DNA of 24,680 nucleotides from Clostridia bacterium (GTDB lineage Bacteria; Bacillota; Clostridia; Oscillospirales; Acutalibacteraceae): the NCBI GenBank assembly GCA_900766895.1, contig CAAFXF010000053.1:1-24680 (forward strand). The letters are read 5' to 3'. Shown here one piece after another: positions 1 to 5,842 of this stretch. A model generated the notes under the pieces. It was not told the origin of the DNA. It saw only the letters and a program-made list of their open reading frames with translations, and searched no databases. The translations under genes and the position numbers were made by a program. Position 1 is the stretch's first letter, and each line of letters opens with the position of its first letter.

Positions 1-17
1 AATGTTGAAAAAAACTA

Positions 18-46
18 TTGACTTTTACTAAAAAGTATGCTACTAT
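18..46 (+). promoter_or_regulatory. Strong vegetative promoter of the 5' RNA unit
   Basis: The -35 box TTGACT (18-23) and -10 box TACTAT (41-46) are separated by exactly 17 bases, with an extended -10 TG at 38-39. The A-rich stretch just upstream (8-14) could act as an UP element. The expected start is about 50-54. The 18 bases at 5-22 match the tRNA-cluster promoter region at 23449-23466 with a single mismatch, which suggests a stable-RNA type promoter. Confidence 0.8.
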
Positions 47-91
47 TTAGTTGAACTTAAGAGAAGGTTCGAAGGAAAGGAGGCTGAAGAT

Positions 92-139
92 ATGAAACTT
101 CAGATTGATAATTCAGCCACCTATACAGTATTCCAATAA
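92..139 (+). CDS. Possible 15-residue leader peptide inside the 5' RNA
   Basis: An ATG at 92 is preceded by AAAGGAGG (76-83) with an 8-base spacer, one of the best ribosome sites in the window. The frame reads MKLQIDNSATYTVFQ and stops with TAA at 137-139. The start codon lies in the loop of a possible CTGAAG/CTTCAG hairpin (84-89 with 98-103). The same 5' segment can instead pair with TTCAGCC at 112-118 and bury the end of the ribosome site. The last seven codons overlap the 5' strand of the long RNA stem (118-137), so translation and that fold exclude each other. The peptide resembles nothing I know. The ribosome site may be real, or it may be a by-product of RNA structure. Confidence 0.35.
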   Translation: MKLQIDNSATYTVFQ

Positions 140-338
140 ATAACGGAACTTACGGTTGAGAGTATTAAAACGGAATTAATCACCGACCGGAATCTTATCA
201 GATGAATTAAATAGTTATTGCAGGGTTGGATAAATACTTATAGGTGTCGCGAAAACTTAATAGTAAGGATATATAAGATTATTTTCCTGCAGATAATCAG
301 AGTAGATGGCTCTTAAAATTCAACCTATAATTTTGAAA

Positions 339-461
339 GAGGTAAACTCCGATGTACTAAATTGTTTAATTTTGATTATTAGTATAAAGAGGTATATTCC
401 AATGGGCTAAGTAGTATTTTTCAAAAATTGATTTTTGAGGTATAGTCCAATGTACAAGTAA
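339..461 (+). repeat. Three tandem SD-ATG-minimal-ORF modules
   Basis: Units at 339-360, 389-410 and 437-461 share a 16-base core, GAGGTAWANTCCRATG, with 13 of 16 positions invariant. They start 50 and 48 bases apart. Each has GAGGT, complementary to the 16S 3' end, then ATG 13 bases after the unit start, then a stop almost at once: ATG-TAC-TAA, ATG-GGC-TAA and ATG-TAC-AAG-TAA. The DNA between units is unrelated but can form hairpins (353-360 with 379-386; 421-427 with 432-438). A degenerate partial copy (TATTCCAAT) lies at 129-137. The GAG/CTC hairpin possible in unit 1 is not kept in unit 3, so primary sequence seems conserved rather than a stem. Confidence 0.7.
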
Positions 462-470
462 ATATAGTTA

Positions 471-502
471 TGCTCCCGACGATTAGTCGGGAGCAATTTT
501 TT
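471..502 (+). terminator. Rho-independent terminator of the 5' RNA
   Basis: A perfect stem pairs GCTCCCGAC (472-480) with GTCGGGAGC (486-494). The loop is GATTA, an extra T471-A495 pair closes the base, and six T (497-502) follow. Read leftward the hairpin is followed by ATAACTATATTT, a poor U-tract, so it is primarily a terminator for the rightward RNA. It may partly stop the converging nanE-ROK operon. Confidence 0.9.
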
Positions 503-507
503 GTTTA

Positions 508-1389
508 TTAAAGCTTTGAAGCCTCATAAGCAACGCCTAACAGTGCAGAATCATTACCTTTTTGACTTCTTTCTATTCTAACATTCTTAAAGCTTTTCAT
601 AAGTCTGCTGTAAATCTTTCGGTCAATAAGCTCAATGATGTAATCTTCATTCATAATACCGCCACCGATGACGATAAGCGGGGGATTGAAAATATAAATC
701 AAATTCATAAGACCGATAATAATTTCATCAATCCATTTGTCAATTTCCGATCTTATTTCCGGTCTTTGCATATTTTCCTTTTGGAATATCTGAAAAGCAT
801 CGAGTGGCTCATCGGAAATCTTGTTAACAGCCTTGATTAATGCGTTTGCAGATGCATAACATTCAAAGCATCCTTCACCGCCGCAGGTACATTGTCTGCC
901 TCCTGCATGAATAACCATATGACCGATTTCACCGGCAGCCGAGGCAGAACCCTTATACAGCTTGTTATTTAAGAAAACTGCGCCACCGACTCCGGTTCCG
1001 AGTGTTAAGCATATAAAATCACTTTCACCCTTGGCTGCACCAAAGTGAGCCTCACCTAAAGCAGCGGCATTAACATCGTTCTCAACAAAGGTGGGAATAC
1101 CTGTTTTGTTTTCAATAAGGCTCTTTACCATCATACCTGTGTAGTAGGGAATGTTATCGGTTGAATAAACAACAACACCGTGCTCGCTGTCAACCTGACC
1201 GGCGGTGGAAATAGCTACTCTATCGATATTTTCATAGCTTTCGATAATATCAATAATTCGCTGAATGATAACCTGACCGCCTTGATTGGCGTTGGTTGGA
1301 ATTTTATTCTTTTCGGTTAATTCAAAATTGTCATTACATAAAGCATACTTAATAAAAGTACCGCCTATATCAAATGCTAAAATTCTCAT
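508..1389 (-). CDS. ROK-family sugar kinase, probable N-acetylmannosamine kinase
   Basis: Probably phosphorylates N-acetylmannosamine to ManNAc-6-phosphate in the cytosol, supplying NanE, its operon neighbour. The sequence opens with the ATP-binding DIGGT motif (residues 7-11 from this start). It has a GTGVGG motif and the ROK zinc signature CTCGGEGCFECYAS, with three or four Cys ligands. The length (293 residues) is normal for the family. A start four codons upstream (1401) is possible, but AAAGG would then touch the ATG. The internal ATG at 1389 has usable spacing and gives the usual MRILAFDIGG opening. The ROK fold is certain; substrate is inferred from context, and glucokinase-like activity is the main alternative. 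Only 21 bases separate it from nanE (9 with the upstream start), so the two are surely cotranscribed. Confidence 0.85.
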   Translation of the reverse strand: MRILAFDIGGTFIKYALCNDNFELTEKNKIPTNANQGGQVIIQRIIDIIESYENIDRVAISTAGQVDSEHGVVVYSTDNIPYYTGMMVKSLIENKTGIPTFVENDVNAAALGEAHFGAAKGESDFICLTLGTGVGGAVFLNNKLYKGSASAAGEIGHMVIHAGGRQCTCGGEGCFECYASANALIKAVNKISDEPLDAFQIFQKENMQRPEIRSEIDKWIDEIIIGLMNLIYIFNPPLIVIGGGIMNEDYIIELIDRKIYSRLMKSFKNVRIERSQKGNDSALLGVAYEASKL

Positions 1390-1410
1390 ATCATAACACA
1401 TCCTTTAGTA

Positions 1411-2109
1411 TTATAAATATTCATCTAATGCCTTTACAAAACGCTTTGTAATATCCATAGGCCTTGTTATAGCCGTACCGCAAACAGCACTGAACGCACC
1501 TGCCTTGTAAACGTTTTTTAGATCGTCGGGTGACCATATTCCGCCCTCGGCAATGATAGGCACATTAAGCTCCTTTGAATATTTTTCAATTAGCTCTAAA
1601 TCGGGTAAAGACCTGCCTTTTGTATACGGGGTGTAACCTGCCATAGTTGTGCCGATCAGGTCAAAACCAAGCCTTTCGGCAAGCTGTCCCTCCTCAAAGC
1701 ATGAGGTGTCAGCCATAAATAATTGATTGGGATATTTTGCTCTGACCTCGTGGAAAAACTCCTCAAAGTTTTTGCCGTAAGGTCTGATACGCTTTGTCGC
1801 ATCGGTTGCAATTATATCGCATCCTATTTCAACAAGAGCATCCACTTCGTCTATTGTAGGAGTGATATACACATCGCTGTCATCGTATTCATGCTTAATA
1901 ATACCGATTATCGGCAAATCAACTCTTTCCCTAATTGCCAAAATATCAACTACTGTATTTGCCCTGATGCCTACAGCACCGCCGAGCATAGCTGCATAAG
2001 CCATTTTGGACATAATGTAAGAGTCATAAAGCGGTTCTTGCGGCAATGCCTGACAGGAGACAATTAAGCCGCCTTTGATTTGTTCTAAAATTTTTTTATT
2101 CTTTTCCAT
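1411..2109 (-). CDS. nanE: N-acylglucosamine-6-phosphate 2-epimerase
   Basis: Converts ManNAc-6-P to GlcNAc-6-P, the step that feeds sialic-acid carbon into amino-sugar catabolism. It is a 232-residue TIM barrel of normal NanE length. Visible features are the KGGLIVSCQALP opening, PIIGIIKHEY, the DATKRIRP segment and a C-terminal EGGIW phosphate-binding stretch. It is the first gene of the leftward operon, with the ROK kinase behind it. No ribosome site precedes the ATG at 2109. A good promoter (2116-2144) places the predicted RNA start on or beside the A of the ATG, so the mRNA is probably leaderless. Function is firm from sequence and context. Confidence 0.93.
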   Translation of the reverse strand: MEKNKKILEQIKGGLIVSCQALPQEPLYDSYIMSKMAYAAMLGGAVGIRANTVVDILAIRERVDLPIIGIIKHEYDDSDVYITPTIDEVDALVEIGCDIIATDATKRIRPYGKNFEEFFHEVRAKYPNQLFMADTSCFEEGQLAERLGFDLIGTTMAGYTPYTKGRSLPDLELIEKYSKELNVPIIAEGGIWSPDDLKNVYKAGAFSAVCGTAITRPMDITKRFVKALDEYL

Positions 2110-2115
2110 AAATCA

Positions 2116-2144
2116 ATTATAGCAAGTGATTTATATATTTTCAA
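2116..2144 (-). promoter_or_regulatory. Leftward promoter of nanE-ROK operon
   Basis: On the minus strand, TTGAAA (2144-2139) and TATAAT (2121-2116) are 17 bases apart, with an extended -10 TG just upstream of TATAAT. Six bases separate the -10 from the nanE ATG, so transcription should begin at about 2109. The -35 box lies within the left arm of the palindrome. Confidence 0.8.
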
Positions 2145-2160
2145 CATTAATATTGAAAAT
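2137..2160. promoter_or_regulatory. 24-bp palindrome, candidate operator between nan operons
   Basis: Arms ATTTTCAA (2137-2144) and TTGAAAAT (2153-2160) are perfect inverted repeats flanking ATTAAT (2146-2151), with one mismatched position (C45/A52 of the 21xx numbering). The two arms contain the -35 boxes of both divergent promoters. A dimeric repressor bound here would close both operons at once. No regulator gene is adjacent, so the protein is unknown. Confidence 0.6.
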
Positions 2161-2181
2161 GTATAATTTATGTGATATTAT
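2153..2181 (+). promoter_or_regulatory. Rightward promoter of nanA
   Basis: TTGAAA (2153-2158) and TATTAT (2176-2181) are 17 bases apart, with extended -10 TG at 2173-2174. The predicted start near 2188 leaves only 4-10 bases before the possible nanA starts. A second perfect TATAAT at 2162-2167 exists, but its -35 (TTTCAA at 2139) is poor; it would give a longer leader. Confidence 0.6.
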
Positions 2182-2197
2182 TTTTTTGGTGATGAAA

Positions 2198-3115
2198 ATG
2201 AGAGATTTAGAAAAATTTAAGGGCGTTTTTGTCGCACTCAATACAATTTATGACAAAAATGACGAAATAAATGTTGACGCTATCAAGGAGCTTGTAAAGA
2301 TATACAAGAGCAAGGGCGTTAAGGGTGTTTATGTTTGCGGCTCAACAGGCGAGGGCTTTCTTCTTTCAACAGAGGAAAGAATGCAGGTTGCCGAAGCAGT
2401 AATGGATGTTGCAGGTGACGATTTTACTGTTATCGTTCATGTTGGATGCGCTGGAACAAAAGAGAGCGTACGTCTTGCAAAGCACTCCGAGAAAATCGGT
2501 GTTGACGCTGTTTCTGCTGTTCCGTCGGTATATTATCATCTTTCTCCCGCAAGCGTTGAAAAGCATTGGACCGGTATAATTGATTCAACCGATTTACCTT
2601 TTATTATTTACAATATTCCACAGCTTACATCATTTAACCTTCCGCTTGATTTGTTTGAAAGAATGGCTAAAAATCCAAAGGTTATAGGTATTAAGAATTC
2701 AGAAGAGCCTGTATACAATATGGAAAGATACAGAACTGTTGCAGGTGATGATTTCATCATATTCAACGGCTCTGATGAGCAATACCTCGGCGGAAGATTA
2801 ATGGGTGCAAATGCCGGCATCGGCGGAACCTATGGAACTATGCCTGAGCTTTTTGTTAAGCTTGACGAACTCATTAATCAAAATAAAATTGAGCAGGCAA
2901 AGCTCCTTCAATACAAAATCAACGATGTTATTTTTGATTTAATCAGTCTTCCGTCACTTTACGGTGCAGCTAAAAATGTAATTTCAAGACGTTTCGGTAT
3001 TGACGCCGGTGTTCCGAGATCCCCGTTTTTACCGGTTGATAATGATGAAAAAATTTCTGCAATAGTTGAAAAAATCGAAAACTATGTTGCTCAATTAAAT
3101 GAATTAGGAGAATAA
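2198..3115 (+). CDS. nanA: N-acetylneuraminate lyase
   Basis: Cleaves N-acetylneuraminate to ManNAc and pyruvate, the first cytosolic step of sialic-acid use. It is a DHDPS/NAL-family TIM barrel of 305 residues. The carboxylate-binding GSTGEG motif is followed by FLLSTEERM as in NAL proteins, YNIP carries the catalytic Tyr, and the Schiff-base Lys lies in IGIKNS. The start at 2198 has GGTG 6 bases upstream. An ATG two codons earlier is possible; the longer open frame from 2126 overlaps the promoter region and is unlikely. It is divergent from nanE and the ROK kinase, which take its product onward. No sialic-acid transporter or sialidase lies in this window. DapA is the closest alternative but fits context less well. 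Confidence 0.92.
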   Translation: MRDLEKFKGVFVALNTIYDKNDEINVDAIKELVKIYKSKGVKGVYVCGSTGEGFLLSTEERMQVAEAVMDVAGDDFTVIVHVGCAGTKESVRLAKHSEKIGVDAVSAVPSVYYHLSPASVEKHWTGIIDSTDLPFIIYNIPQLTSFNLPLDLFERMAKNPKVIGIKNSEEPVYNMERYRTVAGDDFIIFNGSDEQYLGGRLMGANAGIGGTYGTMPELFVKLDELINQNKIEQAKLLQYKINDVIFDLISLPSLYGAAKNVISRRFGIDAGVPRSPFLPVDNDEKISAIVEKIENYVAQLNELGE

Positions 3116-3117
3116 TT

Positions 3118-3768
3118 ATGGCTGAAGAAAAGATAAACGATATTGTAGAGGAAGCACTTGATGCACCTCTTGTTGTACATAAAAAAAGTGATGCTTCTTA
3201 TCAGGACGGTGTAACAAATGTTGATATGAACGAAACACACATCACCAACGACAAGCCTACACTTGAAAGACACAGATTCAAAAAGGATCCTAATCAAAAA
3301 AGCAACAAACCTATTTTGATTGTTGTTATTATTATCGTTTTAGCTGTTGCCTTTGGTGTTTTGTATTTAACCGGAAATATCAGCTTTGACAACAAAAAAG
3401 AAACCACTGTTAAGCAAACCACAACCGAAACAACCACATCAATACAGGAGGCATATGCCGGTACTATTGTTGTTAAAGGAATGTATATTTTTGTTGACGG
3501 TGTTGAGGTTAACGGTATTGAAGGTATGCAGGATGCCTTGAGATATACAGACAAATCAACAACCGCATATCAGATAATTGATGAGGATGCTAATTCGGAT
3601 TTGCTTAATAACGGAGTTTTGCCGACATTGATGGAAATAGGATTTTATGACGAAAATACAGAGATTATCCATAAAGGATATACAGGATTAATGGCGGCAG
3701 AGGAAACTACAATTACCACTACTGAATCTACAACTATATCAACAACAGTTCAAGAATCCCAAAACTAA
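3118..3768 (+). CDS. Unknown single-pass membrane protein with Thr-rich linkers
   Basis: Not recognised. This 216-residue protein has a hydrophilic N-terminus (about 1-60), one membrane helix (about 62-85, rich in I, V and L), a Thr-rich linker (about 93-107), a folded-looking 80-residue extracytoplasmic domain (about 110-192), and a Thr/Ser-rich tail. The outer domain has a short strand-turn-strand (IVVKGMYIFVDGVEV), then a helix, then another strand and helix. This loosely recalls the ExbD/TolR periplasmic domain, but I see no ExbB partner or conserved ExbD membrane Asp. Its start follows the nanA stop after 2 bases, with AGGAGA inside the nanA end, so it is cotranscribed with nanA. A surface role linked to sialic acid is only a guess from position. 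Confidence 0.75.
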   Translation: MAEEKINDIVEEALDAPLVVHKKSDASYQDGVTNVDMNETHITNDKPTLERHRFKKDPNQKSNKPILIVVIIIVLAVAFGVLYLTGNISFDNKKETTVKQTTTETTTSIQEAYAGTIVVKGMYIFVDGVEVNGIEGMQDALRYTDKSTTAYQIIDEDANSDLLNNGVLPTLMEIGFYDENTEIIHKGYTGLMAAEETTITTTESTTISTTVQESQN

Positions 3769-3780
3769 ATATTTTACATT

Positions 3781-3806
3781 AAAAGCCTCGTTTTACGGGG
3801 CTTTTG
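3781..3806 (+). terminator. Terminator after nanA operon
   Basis: AAAAGCCTCG (3781-3790) pairs with CGGGGCTTTT (3796-3805), with one T-G wobble and loop TTTTA. The hairpin can be extended by TTTAC/GTAAA flanks. Part of the T run lies in the stem. Confidence 0.8.
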
Positions 3807-3848
3807 TAAATATAGTATTAATATTGTAAACAAAGTGTTAACAAAGCA

Positions 3849-3877
3849 TTGACTAAACTTTTTGCTATATATATAAT
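3849..3877 (+). promoter_or_regulatory. Promoter of the yicC-thiN housekeeping operon
   Basis: TTGACT (3849-3854) and TATAAT (3872-3877) are 17 bases apart. The predicted start is near 3884, followed by AAAGGGG (3893-3899) and ATG at 3905. It is the only strong promoter I see before the long gene string that follows. Confidence 0.85.
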
Positions 3878-3904
3878 TTTTCTAAAAGATGAAAGGGGAT
3901 TGCT

Positions 3905-4783
3905 ATGATAAAATCAATGACCGGTTTTGGCAGAGCTCAAAAGGAAATTGACGGTTACGTAATTACCGTTGAGCTAAAGTCTGTCAATCACAGATATTTT
4001 GAGTTTTCATCAAGAGTACCTCGTCAATACGGGTTTCTTGACGAAAAGCTAAAGTCTTATATAAACAGTAAGGTTTCACGCGGTAAAATTGAATGCTATG
4101 TTACCATTGACGCTCTTGATACCGACACTGCAGATGTTGTTGTAAATCACACTCTTGCAAATGCTTACGTTAAGGCACTTAAAGAGATTTCAACCGAATA
4201 TAATCTTAAAGAGGATTTCGGTGCGTCTTCCATATCACGTTTTCCCGAGGTGCTTGTTGTCAGAAAGGCTGAGGATGATGAGGAACTTCTTTGGTCTTAC
4301 GTAAAGAAAGTATGCGACGAAGCAATAGAAAGATTTGTTGCAATGAGAACAACAGAGGGTGCAAAAATGAAGGACGATATTTATTCAAGAGGACAGTTTA
4401 TCTTGGAATGTGTCGGATATATTGAAGAGCGTTCTCCGCAAACTGTTAAGGAATATAACGACAAGCTTATTCAAAGGGTTCACGATCTTTTGGGTGATGT
4501 ATCACTTGACGAAAGCAGGATTTTGCAAGAGGTTGCAATTTATGCAGACAAGGTTGCTGTTGCTGAAGAAACTGTCCGCCTTCGTTCTCATATTGATCAG
4601 CTTAATGCTTTTATTTTCTCTGATGAGCCTGTCGGCAGAAAGATGGATTTTCTTGTTCAGGAAATTAACAGAGAAACAAATACCATCGGCTCAAAGGCTA
4701 ACGATGTTGATATTGCACGCAAGGTTGTCGACATCAAGGCAGAGGTTGAAAAAATCAGAGAACAAATCCAAAACATTGAATAA
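3905..4783 (+). CDS. yicC: YicC/YloC-family endoribonuclease
   Basis: This 292-residue member of the YicC/YloC family opens with the hallmark MIKSMTGFGRA and continues with VELKSVNHRY. The C-terminal DUF1732-type domain includes the GRKMDFLVQEINRETNTIGSK region, the most conserved part of the family, from which metal-dependent endoribonuclease activity has been described in E. coli YicC. Here it heads the operon, immediately before remA and gmk, the same order as yloC-remA-gmk in Bacillus. The start is fixed by AAAGGGG 5 bases upstream. Family assignment is certain; the RNA target in this organism is unknown. Confidence 0.93.
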   Translation: MIKSMTGFGRAQKEIDGYVITVELKSVNHRYFEFSSRVPRQYGFLDEKLKSYINSKVSRGKIECYVTIDALDTDTADVVVNHTLANAYVKALKEISTEYNLKEDFGASSISRFPEVLVVRKAEDDEELLWSYVKKVCDEAIERFVAMRTTEGAKMKDDIYSRGQFILECVGYIEERSPQTVKEYNDKLIQRVHDLLGDVSLDESRILQEVAIYADKVAVAEETVRLRSHIDQLNAFIFSDEPVGRKMDFLVQEINRETNTIGSKANDVDIARKVVDIKAEVEKIREQIQNIE

Positions 4784-4798
4784 TTACGGAGAAGCAAT

Positions 4799-5050
4799 AT
4801 GAATTTAGTAAATATCGGTTTTGGAAATCTAATTAATGCCGACAGAGTTATCTCAATAATTTCTCCCGAAAGTGCTCCTGCAAAGCGTCTTGTTCAAAAG
4901 GGCAAGGAGGATGGAACTCTTATCGATGCAACTCACGGCAGAAAAACGATGAGTATAATTATTACCGATTGTGACAATGTTGTTTTGAGTTATATGGACT
5001 TAAAGCAAATTGCGTTACGCTTTGGTGTGGAGGTGCAAAATGATGAATAG
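4799..5050 (+). CDS. remA: RemA/DUF370 family DNA-binding regulator
   Basis: This 83-residue protein matches RemA (YlzA), the ring-forming DNA-binding activator of biofilm-matrix and osmoprotection genes in Bacillus. Visible marks are the NIGFGNLINADRVI opening, the ISPESAPAKRL segment and the DATHGRKTMSII stretch with its basic residues. ACGGAGAA lies just before the ATG. It sits 15 bases after yicC, and its last codons overlap the gmk start. Family membership is secure from the near-canonical sequence. Whether it controls matrix genes in this bacterium is unknown, since many Clostridia keep the gene in this operon without a matrix operon nearby. Confidence 0.92.
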   Translation: MNLVNIGFGNLINADRVISIISPESAPAKRLVQKGKEDGTLIDATHGRKTMSIIITDCDNVVLSYMDLKQIALRFGVEVQNDE

Positions 5051-5621
5051 TAAAGGATTACTTATAATTTTGTCTGCACCAAGCGGCTGCGGTAAGGACA
5101 CTGTATTTCAAGAGATAAAGAAAATAAGAAACGATGTTGTTGAATCTGTTTCTGCAACAACGCGAAAGCCTCGAGAGGGTGAGGTTGACGGAGTAAACTA
5201 TTACTTCAAGTCCGAGTCCGATTTTCAGCTTATGGTTGTTAACGATGAGCTTCTTGAATATGCAAGATACAATAATTGCTATTACGGTACTCCTGTATCG
5301 GAGGTTGAAAAGGCAATTAACAACGGCAAAATCTGCTTTTTGATTATTGATGTTCAGGGTGCTCAAAGTATTCTTAAGGTACGACCCGATGCGATTTCAA
5401 TATTTTTACTTCCGCCAAGTCTTGAGGTTCTTGAAAAGCGCTTGGTTAACCGTTCTACAAACGACATTGAGGACATTAAAAACAGAATGACAATCGCTAA
5501 AAGAGAAATTGATATGGCTCCGCTGTACAAATACTCTGTGGTGAATGATGACCTTGAAGAATGTGTAAATAAAATAAACGAAATAATTAATAAAGAGTTG
5601 TTAACTCTTAATAGTAAATAA
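5040..5621 (+). CDS. gmk: Guanylate kinase
   Basis: Phosphorylates GMP to GDP with ATP in the cytosol, supplying GTP and (p)ppGpp precursors. About 193 residues, normal for the family. The P-loop SAPSGCGKDT lies near residues 11-20. The GMP-binding region shows SATTRKPREGEVDGVNYYF and a following EYARYNNCYYGTP, and IIDVQGAQS is the conserved Walker B-like strand. The start is at 5040 or 5043 (two adjacent ATG), placed by GGAGG at 5029-5033. The longer frame from 5010 has no ribosome site. The start overlaps the remA end, which implies translational coupling. Assignment is firm. Confidence 0.95.
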   Translation: MMNSKGLLIILSAPSGCGKDTVFQEIKKIRNDVVESVSATTRKPREGEVDGVNYYFKSESDFQLMVVNDELLEYARYNNCYYGTPVSEVEKAINNGKICFLIIDVQGAQSILKVRPDAISIFLLPPSLEVLEKRLVNRSTNDIEDIKNRMTIAKREIDMAPLYKYSVVNDDLEECVNKINEIINKELLTLNSK

Positions 5622-5632
5622 GGAGATAAGTA

Positions 5633-5842
5633 ATGTTTAATCCAGATTTGAAGAAAATGTTAGGAAATGTAAACAGCAGATACAGCCTTGTTGTAGGCAC
5701 TGCTAAAAGAGCAAGAGAAATCAGAGATGAAGCTATCGAAAACGATACTAAGCTTGATGTTAAAACTGTTTCTACTGCTATTGAAGAAATTTGTGACGGC
5801 AAATACGTTATAGAAGAGCCTGAAGAAATCAAGTCAAAGTAA
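5633..5842 (+). CDS. rpoZ: RNA polymerase omega subunit
   Basis: This 69-residue protein is the small omega subunit that helps the beta-prime subunit fold and assemble. It has the conserved pattern of a helix with RYSLVVGTAKRAREI, then a segment equivalent to KPVTIALEEI (here VKTVSTAIEEICDGKY). AAGGAGAT precedes the ATG. It lies between gmk and priA as in many Firmicutes, and its TAA shares its final A with the priA start codon. The acidic, lysine-ended tail is short, as usual for the group. Confidence 0.93.
   Translation: MFNPDLKKMLGNVNSRYSLVVGTAKRAREIRDEAIENDTKLDVKTVSTAIEEICDGKYVIEEPEEIKSK

Larger units (their letters stand above)
53..502 (+). ncRNA. Unidentified large structured RNA with its own promoter and terminator
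   Basis: This is a 450-nt transcription unit without an ordinary CDS. Complementary segments support a fold. A closing stem pairs 50-55 with 319-324 and 57-63 with 310-316. A long interrupted stem pairs 118-125 with 239-246, 127-132 with 233-238, 133-137 with 225-229 and 139-144 with 214-219: 25 pairs broken by a bulged C126, a 230-232 bulge and an internal loop. Inner hairpins are possible at 153-156/182-185 with 164-168/176-180, and at 192-195/200-203. A hairpin at 277-282/293-298 carries CCTGC (286-290) in its loop, complementary to GCAGG at 220-224 in the internal loop, so a pseudoknot is possible. The 3' third holds three repeats. No tmRNA, RNase P, 6S or SRP signature was recognised. 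The downstream gene is convergent, so this is not a riboswitch for it. The existence of the unit is well supported; fold and role are inferred. Confidence 0.72.

Noticed and set aside
339..350. Resemblance of GAGGTAWANTCC to the RNase P RNA conserved GAGGAAAGTCC block
   Set aside because: It occurs three times, and the partner ACAGAAA block and the P4 helix pattern are absent.
306..410. 34-codon frame through two of the repeats
   Set aside because: No ribosome site, it overlaps the closing-stem strand, and it ends by using the mini-ORF stop of repeat 2; it looks accidental.
339..461. CRISPR-like array (three repeats about 50 bases apart)
   Set aside because: Only three units with a short degenerate core, unequal similarity at the edges, AT-rich hairpin-forming intervals and no cas gene; the conserved ATG-stop pattern fits something else.
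1..502. tmRNA because of a short tag-like ORF in a structured RNA
   Set aside because: No tRNA-like ends, no encoded Ala acceptor, no T-arm or CCA, and the peptide does not end in an LAA-type tag.
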